DNA from: Tetraselmis striata
Lineage: Eukaryota > Chlorophyta > Chlorodendrophyceae > Chlorodendrales > Chlorodendraceae
Reading direction: 5' to 3'
NCBI GenBank assembly: GCA_006384855.1
Contig: VCJN01000696.1
Location: 1-64,000, forward strand
DNA length: 64,000 nt
Part shown: in pieces, positions 32,801-41,906 of the stretch
Layout of the letters: the number at the start of each line of letters is the position of its first letter
How positions within the stretch are numbered: the first letter of the stretch is position 1
Position numbers and translations under genes: made by a program
Notes under the pieces: generated by a model
Database searches by the model: none
Seen by the model: only the letters and a program-made list of their open reading frames with translations
What the model was told of the DNA's origin: nothing

Positions 32801-33986
32801 GGGTATACTCAACACCAGGTAGGGCTGCCCATTAACATGTGGCCGTTTGGAATGCCAAGTCACCAGCAGCAAGTGCAGCATACCTTGTAGTCAAGGGCGC
32901 CGCGAAGGATGGCGCCATCCTCTGCTGTGAGGCCCGACTCCAACTGCGCGTCGGGGTTCTCAACGTGGATGCGGATGAGCTCCTTGAGCTCCTCCTTGTC
33001 GTATGACATTCCCACTTCGCGCCCCAGAGCCTGAAATAGGGCAAGAGGTCGCGGACTTGGTATGCCGACTCACCTCTCTGGAAGCACGAATAGGGCGAAG
33101 GGCGGAAAGGAGGGAGAATTTGTGGGGGGGGGGGGGGGGAGAGAGCAGCCTCACCAGGTCCAGGCATTTGGAGATTGGCCACGCCAAGGGAAACAGAAAG
33201 ACGACAAAAAACCAGGTGATGTAGATGGTCTTGGCCCCAACATAGAGCCCGTGCCGTGAGCACAAGCTCTGCGGGACGATTTCTCCAAAGATGACAATTA
33301 GCGTTGTGGACGTCACCAGGCCGAGCACTCCAGACGTAACACCCGCTAACAAGATGGACAGGAAGGCTGCAGGAATAACACAGCTTCGTCAGCATGGGCA
33401 GATTAGAGCCTGACTTCGGTACTGCCACGCAGCCTACGCTTCAGCAAGCCTGACAGTAATCACTTCGCGAACCTATCCTCCTCATGGTGCTGGGGGGTGC
33501 TGTGGAGCTCAGGGTGACTGATTGAAGGCAGCATCGGTGACGAAGAGGAAGGGGGTGGTGGAAGGGGGGGGGGGGGGGGGGGGGGCGCTCTCACAGTTCA
33601 CTATGACGTTGCCGATGAGCAGCGTGCAAAGCAGCAGGTTACCTCTGCAGCGCATTGGGTAGATCACGGCTGTCACGAGCCACAGGGCACGTCTCAGTTA
33701 CGGGAAGGCGTGGGGTTTCTCAAGCCAGGGGGGAGCGGGGAGGCAACGCCCAAACCCGGCCAGGCAGGAACCCACTTGCGAACTTCCGCTCCCTCTCGTC
33801 GCCACCCTTCATCAGAATTTCTAGCCCATGCTTGTCGAGGCTCATGAGGCCCAGTGTGAGGCCGCTGAACAGCGCGGAGAAGGACACCGCCACCAATGCG
33901 ATTAACAGGTTGGCCCACATGGGGAGCCCGCCGGGCGGTGGCTCCTCGCCCAGCAGCGGCGGTGGCGGAGCAAACACGTCGCCCAT
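29891..33986 (-). CDS. CNNM/CorC-type (DUF21-CBS) transporter, about 14 exons
   Basis: Exons on the minus strand include 33986-33776, 33669-33595, ~33367-33155, 33030-32884, 32731-32602, ~32503-32394, ~32300-32082, ~31990-31842, ~31715-31610, ~31215-31125, ~30975-30858, ~30520-30435, ~30350-30176 and ~30090-29891 (stop TAG). Junctions checked keep phase. The start [17 protein letters not shown] leads into the DUF21 membrane domain ([65 protein letters not shown]), then a CBS pair ([15 protein letters not shown] ... [39 protein letters not shown]), then a cyclic-nucleotide-binding-like fold ([31 protein letters not shown]). The tail is acidic (DEEDEEEEC) and then Ser-rich. Family members transport or regulate Mg2+ at plasma membrane or chloroplast. 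The small exon near 31,215-31,125 ([12 protein letters not shown]) is the least certain. Confidence 0.85.
32778..33585 (-). repeat. Intronic C homopolymers of the CNNM-like gene
   Basis: Runs of ~26, 16 and 22 G on the plus strand (32,778-32,803; 33,124-33,139; 33,564-33,585), hence C on the coding strand, lie in three consecutive introns. Confidence 0.8.
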
Positions 33987-33999
33987 GGCGGAGCCGTGT

Positions 34000-34600
34000 A
34001 CCGTAGATATGGCCTACGATGTCCACCTGGGTGCACGCGGATAGCGCGAAAGACCGGAACGCGGGACGGCTCCTCCTTAACTGGCGGGCTCTGCGTTCCC
34101 CTGGAGTAAGTTGTGAAAATCAAGTTGAGGTCGGCGGTATTTCGTCGACGACGGCACGCTCGGCGTGTTCGACGGTCTCGCGCGAACAATGGCGGCCAGG
34201 CTCGTGCGGCAGCGGAGTTGCTGCGCGCGGTGAGGTGCAGGGGACAAATGCTACTGGGACGAGATACTGCCGTTCAAGGAAGCTCGGAAGTAAGCCTGGC
34301 TGTCCTGGTAGGTTTGCGCGGCAGTGGGCGGCTGACCGTGGGAAGGCTTGGTACGAGCGTGTAGCCGTAGCTCTAGCTTTAGTGGTTGCTTATCCTTACT
34401 ACTGTCTGCCCGGCTGCCCGCCGCCTCGACGACCGCTCATCGACGGCAGCACTGCTGCTCGGCGCGCTACCAGTACCAGTACTGTAGCAGTACTCGACGC
34501 GACGAGCGTCATCAAGCGAAACGCTGTAGTCACACCTCATCCTACTGTCAGTGGCACTGTCGATACGCGTCGATACCGCCAGGGTACCTGTACCTGTCCA
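34000..34600. other. Upstream region of the CNNM-like gene
   Basis: About 600 bp between the CNNM-like start and the repeat abutting YR copy B. It holds clustered GTACCAGTACCAGTACTG phrases (near 34,470) and CGACG-rich sequence. No ORF or promoter box can be supported. Confidence 0.3.
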
Positions 34601-34607
34601 GTACTTT

Positions 34608-34690
34608 GGTTTTTCTCCTCCGGGACAGGACTGGCACCAGCGAAACCCTACTTGCTTGCAGCATCTCTATCCTACGACGGCCGTAGGCAG
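34608..34690 (+). repeat. Dispersed ~70-bp repeat, copy 2
   Basis: TTTTTCTCCTCCGGGACAGG ... CTGGCACCAGCGAAACCCT ... GACGGCCGTAGGCAGCG matches the copies at 21,085 and 49,905. It ends about 10 bp before the B2 end of YR copy B, so that element may have inserted at or near it. Confidence 0.6.
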
Positions 34691-35085
34691 CGATCCAGGT
34701 ATTTCAAAGTTGAGTCTGGTTTTGCCAAAAAGGTCGCGCAGGCTGATTTACACTGTCAAGAGCCGAAATTGGCAGGATGGTTTAGCGAAAGCGTGGAGGG
34801 AAAACGGAGTCAGGGGGGGCGCTGCGTGGAACGCAGCGAAAACTGGAAGATGGCAGGCTCAGCTGTTCTAGCTGCTTTTATATCTACTCGTGCTGCACCC
34901 AAAAAGGGCGCAACAACAGATGCCTAGTTCCCGTACCACTGAGCAGCACTTGTAGCTGAAAAGCGGTTAGGTCAAGGGAGGAAACCCCATAAACTAGTGT
35001 AAAACATTTCAAAGTTGAGTCTGGTTTTGCTAGTCTTGCGCGAACGGAGAGAGCGGTGGATTGACGGAGAAGAGGTAGCGCCAAG

Positions 35086-36414
35086 TCATGAAGGAGGTAC
35101 TGGGAAGGCCACCGCTGCGGAATCCTGTTGGACTTGGAAGTGGCGTAGGGAGGCGATGTGTCCAAAGAAGAACCATGCGCCATGTGAAGGAAGAACGTTG
35201 GGATCGATGTAGTCCATAACAACGTCGGAGTTAGTGGCCCAACCGCCTTGGTAGCGAATGTGGGACAATGGCACACCGATGGCGTTCGCTGCAGAGGCTG
35301 CGCCTTTGCGAAGACTGTGCGAGGTCCATGAGGTGCCAGCAGGGGGGGCAGCGTTGACCGGACGGATGGCTGTGGACAGCCAGTCTGACATTGTAGCCGC
35401 AGTCCAAGGTTTTGACTGCTCATCCGAACTGACAGCCCAGAAGTTTGACACAGCCAAGCCAACAGTAACCAAGGGGACTGACTGGAAGTGGTCGAGGAAG
35501 TGGTGCATGAGACGGGCCACTCGGGGGTGCTCTGACACTGGAAGGAGAAGTACGCATAGGTCGTCGGGTCCCCGTCGACCAGCGCGACCCTTCTCTCGGT
35601 ACACTTGCATGGTGATGTTGTAGTCGTCGACATGCACGTCTCGCACTCGACATGACACGCCAGTAAGGCCCCTGGCAAAGAACATAAAGTTGACAACCGA
35701 GGCCAGGAGGGCTGGGAAGTCGTGGTGGTACTCTGGGTAGGGAGCAGACACAATCAGCTCGGCCTTTGTGACGAAGCGGTAAGCTACATCCGCAGGCAGA
35801 GGGACACGCAAAGGGGCAGCGTCCAGTCGGCGCTGACGCAGCATTAGCCCACGCCTTGCTGAAGTTAGGTGTAGGCTGTCCTTGGCGATTGGGTCGAGGT
35901 TGTGCAGCTCGAAGAACGTGTTGATTGCAGACAAGTAAGGTTGCATCGACTTAGCTGCGATGTGCCCCCGCTCGCCGATCCAGGCAACATATCGAACGAC
36001 AGTAGCAGTAGTCGCCTCCAGCGGGCTGATGTTCTCGGAGTCGTGGCAGAACTCCGCGAACTGAGACAGCCGGCCGGCGTAGCTCTTGAGTGTCTGAGCG
36101 CTGAGGGAGCTGGAGAGTAGGTCGAGCGTCCGCTGGCCCAGCTCTTCTGAGCCGAACGCGTCCTGTAGCCGAGATCGCAATGAAGCAGCCCAGGGGGCGA
36201 CAGCTTCGGGCTCGTCAATCACGTAAGTGCGTCGTTTTACTGACAGAGTTCCACCGGTACGACTACTGTTTGCAAAGTACTCGGCAGCAGCAGTTAGGTT
36301 CCCGGCGGTTGGCCGGTAGCTGTTGGACGGGTTTGCAGTAGCATCGGTACGGGTTTGCGGGGCTAGGTTCAGGTAAGAGGGCCGCCCCGCGCGCTCTTCG
36401 CGCTCGTAGCGCAT
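35086..36414 (-). CDS. Tyrosine recombinase of YR element, copy B
   Basis: An open frame of 442 codons, ATG at 36,414. Residues ~95-200 form a SAM-like core-binding region (LSAQTLKSYAGRLSQFAEFC ... QPYLSAINTFFELHN). The catalytic domain shows box A FFARGLTGVSCRVRDV (Arg), the hairpin YREKGRAGRRG (Lys), box B SHSLRKGAASAA (His and Arg), GGWATNSDV and DYIDP (Trp and nucleophile Tyr). All expected residues are therefore present. YRs of DIRS-like elements recombine circular DNA into the genome without target duplication. The HSLRKG ... GGWATNSDVVxDYI phrase is typical of eukaryotic mobile-element YRs. The protein ends in ~40 extra residues after the Tyr. A start further upstream in the same frame is not available because of stops. 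Confidence 0.85.
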   Translation of the reverse strand: MRYEREERAGRPSYLNLAPQTRTDATANPSNSYRPTAGNLTAAAEYFANSSRTGGTLSVKRRTYVIDEPEAVAPWAASLRSRLQDAFGSEELGQRTLDLLSSSLSAQTLKSYAGRLSQFAEFCHDSENISPLEATTATVVRYVAWIGERGHIAAKSMQPYLSAINTFFELHNLDPIAKDSLHLTSARRGLMLRQRRLDAAPLRVPLPADVAYRFVTKAELIVSAPYPEYHHDFPALLASVVNFMFFARGLTGVSCRVRDVHVDDYNITMQVYREKGRAGRRGPDDLCVLLLPVSEHPRVARLMHHFLDHFQSVPLVTVGLAVSNFWAVSSDEQSKPWTAATMSDWLSTAIRPVNAAPPAGTSWTSHSLRKGAASAANAIGVPLSHIRYQGGWATNSDVVMDYIDPNVLPSHGAWFFFGHIASLRHFQVQQDSAAVAFPVPPS

Positions 36415-36750
36415 GTCACGCGCGTAACGTACCCGCGCGAAGCTTGGTCGTTGCGAACCTGTTGTAACACGTAGCTAGTGTAACAACCGACGGACGCAGT
36501 GATAGAATGGTACGGGAGGCGGTTTGTTGAGCCGCCATGTGCAGGTGTGCGGTGGTTGAGCCGCACTCGGCTGTAGTTGTAAGAAGCGCCGCACCGAGGA
36601 AGGTCTAAAGAAAGTCTGTAAGGTGGGGGGGTCAGGTCCTGACACGGGGCGCTCATCTCGCCGTTGAGCTGCAAGGGTGCGTCTTGCGGCGGTCACCGAA
36701 AGGTGGCCTCGCAAAGCCCCAGCAGCTCCGACGAAAGGCGCCCCACACCG

Positions 36751-37605
36751 TCACTCGTGCGCACCTTCGCGGCCACGCCCGCGTCCACCGCCACGTCCTC
36801 GCCCACGCCCGCGACCTGCAGCTGCAGCCGCTACTCGAGCAGTAGCGGTCGCTTTGGCGCTGCTGGCAACGGTCGCCTCGAAGACACGGCGCTCGTAGTC
36901 CCGCATGAGGTCCCCAAAAATCGCGGAACCCAGATGCTCCGAAGCAGGCTGAAAGTGCTGGGCTCGTAGCACGTCCAGAACACCTTGGTCACCGTGCACA
37001 CGCTTGATCTCATTTAGCCTCCGCAGGAAGGCCAAACGAAAGCGAAACGCCTTGTCGATGGCCTCGGCGTGGTTCCGAGCTCTCGCGAGGTACGGGGTGA
37101 AGTCTTGGTTGGCAGCAGGGACGTAGGGCAGCAGCTCGTCGAGAGCCACGAAAAGTGCGGCCATGTGGGCGCCGAAACACGACATCCAAAGATACTCCTC
37201 TTGGGCCGGCAGACGCCGGTCATCCTGCTTGAGGTACTCGTTCGTTAGGTCGGTGCTCAGGGGAAAGAGTCCAGGCACTCGGCTGACCGGTCGAACGGCC
37301 TCGTAACCAGACTCTGCTCTCTGCAGTTGTTCTGGCACCGCGAGGTAGTCATCCTCTGCACTCACGGATTTTGCTCCGACACGGCCGCTCTGGGCTAGCT
37401 CTAGCAAGTCGGGGCGCTTTGCGGCTCCCCCGCTGCATGTCGGCTGTCCCGCGATGCGCTGCCCGAAGCCGGAGCCATGTGCCCCGTCTCCATCAACAAC
37501 GCGCTCACGAGCCGTCAATTGAGCTACAGCCGTAGCCAGTGCCCGCATATCTGCTTGCAGCGACTTCAGCGTCGGCTCAGCGACGGGTTCTTCTCCATCT
37601 GACAT
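36751..37605 (-). CDS. ORF1 (Gag-like, RGG tail) of YR element, copy B
   Basis: The open frame reaches 37,638, but the start at 37,605 (MSDGEEPVAEP) matches copies A and C, giving 284 residues. The N-terminus is a short coiled-coil-like helix (LQADMRALATAVAQLTARE), followed by a Gly/Ser linker, a conserved helical domain (GLFPLSTDLTNEYLKQDDRR, LDELLPYV, AFLRRLNEIKRVHG, IFGDLMRDYERRVFEATVA) and an Ala run leading to GRGRGRGGGRGRGREG. The helical domain plus RNA-binding-like tail is the layout of Gag proteins, but no named domain is recognised. It is conserved in all three copies, more so in the helices, which argues it is needed for mobility. Confidence 0.65.
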   Translation of the reverse strand: MSDGEEPVAEPTLKSLQADMRALATAVAQLTARERVVDGDGAHGSGFGQRIAGQPTCSGGAAKRPDLLELAQSGRVGAKSVSAEDDYLAVPEQLQRAESGYEAVRPVSRVPGLFPLSTDLTNEYLKQDDRRLPAQEEYLWMSCFGAHMAALFVALDELLPYVPAANQDFTPYLARARNHAEAIDKAFRFRLAFLRRLNEIKRVHGDQGVLDVLRAQHFQPASEHLGSAIFGDLMRDYERRVFEATVASSAKATATARVAAAAAGRGRGRGRGGGRGRGREGAHE

Positions 37606-37770
37606 GGTAACGCACGGACGTACGGACAAGAATATCACACTCGGATGGCGAGCCGAGTGTGGTCTTGAACAACCTGGGGTGACCTTGCTCGCAACAGGTT
37701 ACGAGACAGTTGTAACATCGCTGCGTGGAACGCAGCGAAAACTGGAAGATGGCAGGCTCAGCTGTTCTAG

Positions 37771-37788
37771 CTGCTTTTATATCTACTC
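37771..37788 (-). promoter_or_regulatory. TATA-like box in repeat A1 of YR copy B
   Basis: The minus strand reads GATATAAAAGCAGC about 165 bp upstream of the ORF1 start. The same place in the other copies has ACATAAAAGC. It probably drives element transcription from the A repeat. Confidence 0.4.
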
Positions 37789-38364
37789 GTGCTGCACCCA
37801 AAAAGGGCGCAACAACAGATGCCTATCTAGTTCCCGTACCACTGAGCAGCACTTGTAGCTGAAAAGCGGTTAGGTCAAGGGAGGAAACCCCATAAACTAG
37901 TTTAAAACATTACGTTTCAAAGTTGAGTCTTAATATTTACATGAGGGCTTTCATCACAGAAGCGCACTGCAAACAGAACTAACAGCAACTATATGAAAGG
38001 TTGCCAGCAAAAGAGACATAATGAAAGCAAAAGTTGAGTCTAGTTTTGCCATAACGGTGGCGCAGGCTTTTTTACACGGACAAGAGCCGAAATTGGCAGG
38101 AAGGTTTAAAAGTGAAAGCGTGGAGGGAAAACGGAATCAGTAGGGGGGGCGCTGCGTGTAACGCAGCGAAAACTGGAAGGTGGCAGGCTCAGCTCTTATG
38201 GCTGCTATGTCTACTCGTGCTGCACCCAAAAAGGGCGCCACAACACGTGCCTAGTTCCCGTACCACTGAGCAGCACTTGTAGCCGAAAAGCGGTTACTTA
38301 GGGAAAGCGAGGAAATCCCATAAACTAGTTTAGAACATTTCAAAGCTGAGTCTGGTTTTGCCAG

Positions 38365-39650
38365 TCATGAGCGAACGGAGAGAGCGGTAGATTGACGGAG
38401 AAAGGGGTAGCGCCAGGTCATGAAGGGGGCTCCGGGAAGACCACCGCTGCGGAGTCATGTTGGGCTTGGAAGTGGCGGAGGGGCGCGATGTAGTGACCGA
38501 AGAAGAACCATGCGCCAGGAAGCTCCGGCGGGAGGGGCAGCACCGACAAGACCAACGGCTGTAGAGAGCCAGTCCAACATTGTAGCGGCGGTCCAAAACT
38601 TGGACTGCTCGCTTGGGGTGACCGCCCAGAAGTTTGTCTCGGCCAAGGCAGCCAAAACATGGGGGGCAGACTGTACGTGGTCGATGAAGTGGTGCAGGAG
38701 ACGTGCAACGCGAGGGTTCTGATACTGGAAGGAGCAGTACGCGCAAGTCGTCGGGACCCCGTCGACCAGCACGGCCTTCTTTCTCGCGGTACACATGCAG
38801 GGTAATGTTGTTATCGTCGACATGCACATCCCGGACTCGGCAGGACACGCCAGTAAGTCCCTTGGCAAAGAACATGAAGTTGACAACCGAGGCCACGAGG
38901 GCTCGGAAGTTGAACTGGTACTCTGTCATGGGAGCAGACACAATCAACTCTGCCTACTCGACGAAGTTGTAAGCGACATCGGCATGCAGAGAGACTCGCA
39001 AAGGGGCAGCCTCCAGGCGGCGCTGCCGTAGCATCAACCCACGACGAGCTGCGGTAAGGTGCATGCTGTCCTTGGCTATCGGGTCGAGGTTGTGCAGCTC
39101 GAAGAACGTGTTGATTGCGGACATGCATGGGTGCAACGATTGAGCCCCAATGTGCCCCCGCTCACCAATCCAAGCAACGTATCGGACGACAGTAGCAGTG
39201 GTCGCCTCCAGCGGGCTGATGTTCTCGTGGCAGAACTCCGCGAACTAAGGCAGTCTGCCAGCGTAGCTCTTGAGTGTCAAAGTGGTGACGGAGCTAGAGA
39301 GTATATCGAGCGTCCGTTGTCCCAACTCGTCTGAGCCGAACGCGTCATGCAGTCGAGACCGCAATGAAGCAGCCCAAGGGGCAATAGCTTCGGGCTCGTC
39401 AATTGCGTAAGTGCGGCGCTTGGCCGACAGAGCAAAGGGGAGCGGCTACTGTTAGCAAACTACTCGACAGCAGCGGTTAGGTCTATGGCGGTTGGCCGGT
39501 AGTCGATGGACGGGTTTGCAGCAACACCAATACGGGTTTGCGGGGACAGGTCCAGGGCGGCCGCCCCGCGCGCCCTTCGCGCTCGTAGCGCCTGTCACGC
39601 ACGTAACGTACACGCGCGAAGCTTGGTCGTTGCGAACCTGTTGTAACACG
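38365..39650 (-). pseudogene. Tyrosine recombinase of YR element copy C, catalytic boxes deleted
   Basis: Fragments align with copy B (SAINTFFELHNLDPIAKDS; FFAKGLTGVSCRVRDV, where box A Arg is Lys). A TAG interrupts at 38,954, replacing a Lys codon. The ~145 bp that encode box B to the nucleophile Tyr in copy A (about 24,216-24,361) are missing: sequence jumps from the CTTCCTGG phrase to CGCATGGTTC, consistent with deletion between two CCTGG repeats. It cannot encode a recombinase. Confidence 0.75.
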
Positions 39651-39929
39651 CAGCGTGACAACCGAATGACGCGGCGGTGAGATGGTACGAGAGGCGGTTC
39701 GTTAAGCCGCCATGCGCAGGTTTGCGGATGGTTGAGCCGCACTCGGCTATAGTTGTAAGAAGCGCCGCACCGAGGAAGGTCTAAATGAAGTTTGTAAGGT
39801 GCCGGGGTCAGGTCCTGACACATGGCGCTCATCCCGTCGTTGAGCTGCCAGGGTTAACCTTGCGGCGGTCACCACCGAAAGGTGGCCTCGCAAAGCGCCA
39901 ACGCCGTTCCGACGAAAGGCGCCCTACAC

Positions 39930-40825
39930 CGTCACTCGTGCTCACCTTCGCGGCCACGCCCGCGTCCGCCACCACGCCCACGTCCACGCCCGCGCCCTGC
40001 AGCCGTTGCCGCTACTCGAGCAGTAGCGGTTGCTTTGGCGCTGCTGGCAACTGTCGCCTCGAAGACGCGACGCTCGTCGTCCCTCATGAGGTCCCCGAAA
40101 ATCGCAGATCAGAAATGCTCAAAAGCAGGCTGAAAATGCTGGGCTCGCAGCACGATTAGAACACCTTGATCACCGTGCACACGCTTGACCTCATTAAGCC
40201 TCCGTAAGAAGGCCAAACGAAAGCGAAACGCCTTGTCGATGGCTTCGGCGTAACTATTCCGAGCTCGTGCGAGGTATATATGTAGGGGTTGAAATCCTGG
40301 TTGGCAGCACGGACGTAGGGTAGCAGCTCGTCGAGAGCTGCGAAAAGTGCGGCCATGTGGGCGCCGAAACACGACATCCAAAGATACTCCTCTATCTTGG
40401 GCCGGCAGACGCCGGTCATCTTGCTTGAGGTACTCGTTCGTCATGTCGGTGCTCAGCGGGAAGAGTCCAGGCACGCGGTTGACCGGTCGAACGGCCTCGT
40501 AACCGGACTCTGCTCGTTGCAGTAGCTCTGGCGCCGCGAGGTAGTCATTCTCGTCACTCACGGATTTCGCTCCGACACGGCCGCTCTGGGCTAGCTCTAG
40601 CAAGTCGGGGCGCTTTGCGGCTCCCCCGCTGCATGTCGGCTGTCCCGCGATGCGCTGCCCGGAAGCGGAGCCATGTGCCCCGTCTCCATCAACAACACGG
40701 CGGCCACAAGCCGGCAATTGGTCCAACGTTGTTGCAAGCTCGCGCAGCAATGTAGACTGAGCCTTCACGTCTGCGTGCAACGATTCGAGCGTCGGCTCAA
40801 CGACGGGTTCTTCTCCATCTGGCAT
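39930..40825 (-). pseudogene. ORF1 (Gag-like) of YR element copy C
   Basis: It starts MPDGEEPVVEPTLESLHADV at 40,825. A four-base insertion at about 40,392 (CTCCTCTATCTTGGG against CTCCTCTTGGG in copy B) shifts the frame, and further small insertions occur near 40,255 and 40,275. Remnants of the Arg/Gly tail are at about 39,960-40,005. Confidence 0.65.
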
Positions 40826-41129
40826 GCATGGTAACGCATGGACGTACGGACGAGAATATCACGCTCGGGTGGTGAGCCGGGTGTGGTCTTGAACAACCTG
40901 GGGTGACCTTGCTCGCAACAGGTTACGAGACAGTTTTAACATCGTTGCGTGGAACGCAGCGAAAACTGGAAGATGGCAGGCTCAACTGTTATGGCTGCTT
41001 TTATGTCTACTCGTGCTGTACCCAAAGAGGGCGCAACGACAGGTGCCTAGTTCCCGTACCACTGAGCAGCACTTGTAGCCGAAAAGCGGTTAGGTCAAGG
41101 GAGGAAACCCCATAATCTAGTTTAGATCA

Positions 41130-41900
41130 GATGTGACACCTAAAACACACTTTCAATTATTATTGACCTAATCCTTCTTGTTTCTGCTTGACTTTTATAA
41201 TAGTAGCGGCGGGTCATCTGTACTGGTATCGACTTATTCGGTCGCAACCTTGCTGTCAGAACTAGAAAGGTTACTGTTTTTATCTTTTTGGTTACTACAG
41301 GGAGAGCGTAAGGAGAGTGCACGGAAAGGTTCCTGGCCTGGCCTTATTTTGAAAGAAAAACAATTTGTCGCTCCCGAACAGGATGATCTTATTAGCGATT
41401 CGCTCTTTAGCAATCGCTATTTATTGCGATTCGCGATGGTGTATTTTAAATTATTTTGGTGATTTCTGATATCGCCTTCTGCTGCTAGCTCATGTAATTA
41501 TGTATTTTGAATGCAGGTACTTGTTAGTACCAATATAATACCTACGCGCGTCCGGCGCGCGGCGCCGGCATGCTGCCGCGCTGTCGTCGGGGATTCGGCC
41601 CAAGGTCACAAGATGGAGCCGGCTCACATCGGCCAGCAACGTCTAGCCCACCAACCTCCCGCCGCGAGCCCCATCCAGTGCTTGCAAACGGATGGGGGGT
41701 GTTTAGGAGGTTCTTCGCGAGATATCCAGCATCCGACTTATAGGCCACGGCGCTGATGCTTCGGCATCCTTGAGGCTCACAGCTCTTTATTGCGGCAAAT
41801 AATATCCAGACAACTAAGCGCGTGTAGGGCTGACGTCATCACGCCTACTTCTAAAAGGTCGGGACACGTTTTCCTTCATCGTCGCCTGTCATAGCCACAC
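41130..41900. other. Stretch without a supportable gene
   Basis: Between YR copy C and the hydrolase-like gene. The first ~350 bp are AT-rich and unlike the surroundings (a 94-codon frame at 41,178-41,462 has no recognisable motif). 41,540-41,760 returns to host-like GC content. The hydrolase promoter should lie in the last 150 bp; no TATA box is clear. Confidence 0.3.
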
Positions 41901-41906
41901 GCGGTG

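Larger units (their letters stand above)
34702..37930 (-). mobile_element. Tyrosine-recombinase element, copy B (best preserved)
   Basis: Read on the minus strand: a partial B motif (37,930-37,915), A1 (37,904-37,719), ORF1, YR ORF, B1 (35,030-35,008), A2 (35,000-34,820), B2 (34,726-34,702). A1 and A2 share CGCTGCGTGGAACGCAGCG at their inner ends, itself a perfect palindrome-like hairpin. Both ORFs are open. It lies ~715 bp upstream of the CNNM-like gene and in inverted orientation to copy A. Confidence 0.8.
38029..41128 (-). mobile_element. Tyrosine-recombinase element, copy C (degenerate)
   Basis: Read on the minus strand: A1 (41,128-40,943), ORF1 remnant, YR remnant, B1 (38,362-38,338), A2 (38,330-38,150), B2 (38,050-38,029). 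It lies head-to-tail with copy B; only ~98 bp separate its B2 from the partial B motif of copy B. Both ORFs are broken. Confidence 0.8.

Noticed and set aside
34884-35753. 289-codon minus frame in YR copy B
   Set aside because: Alternative frame of the recombinase; no motif, Ser/Thr-rich shadow.
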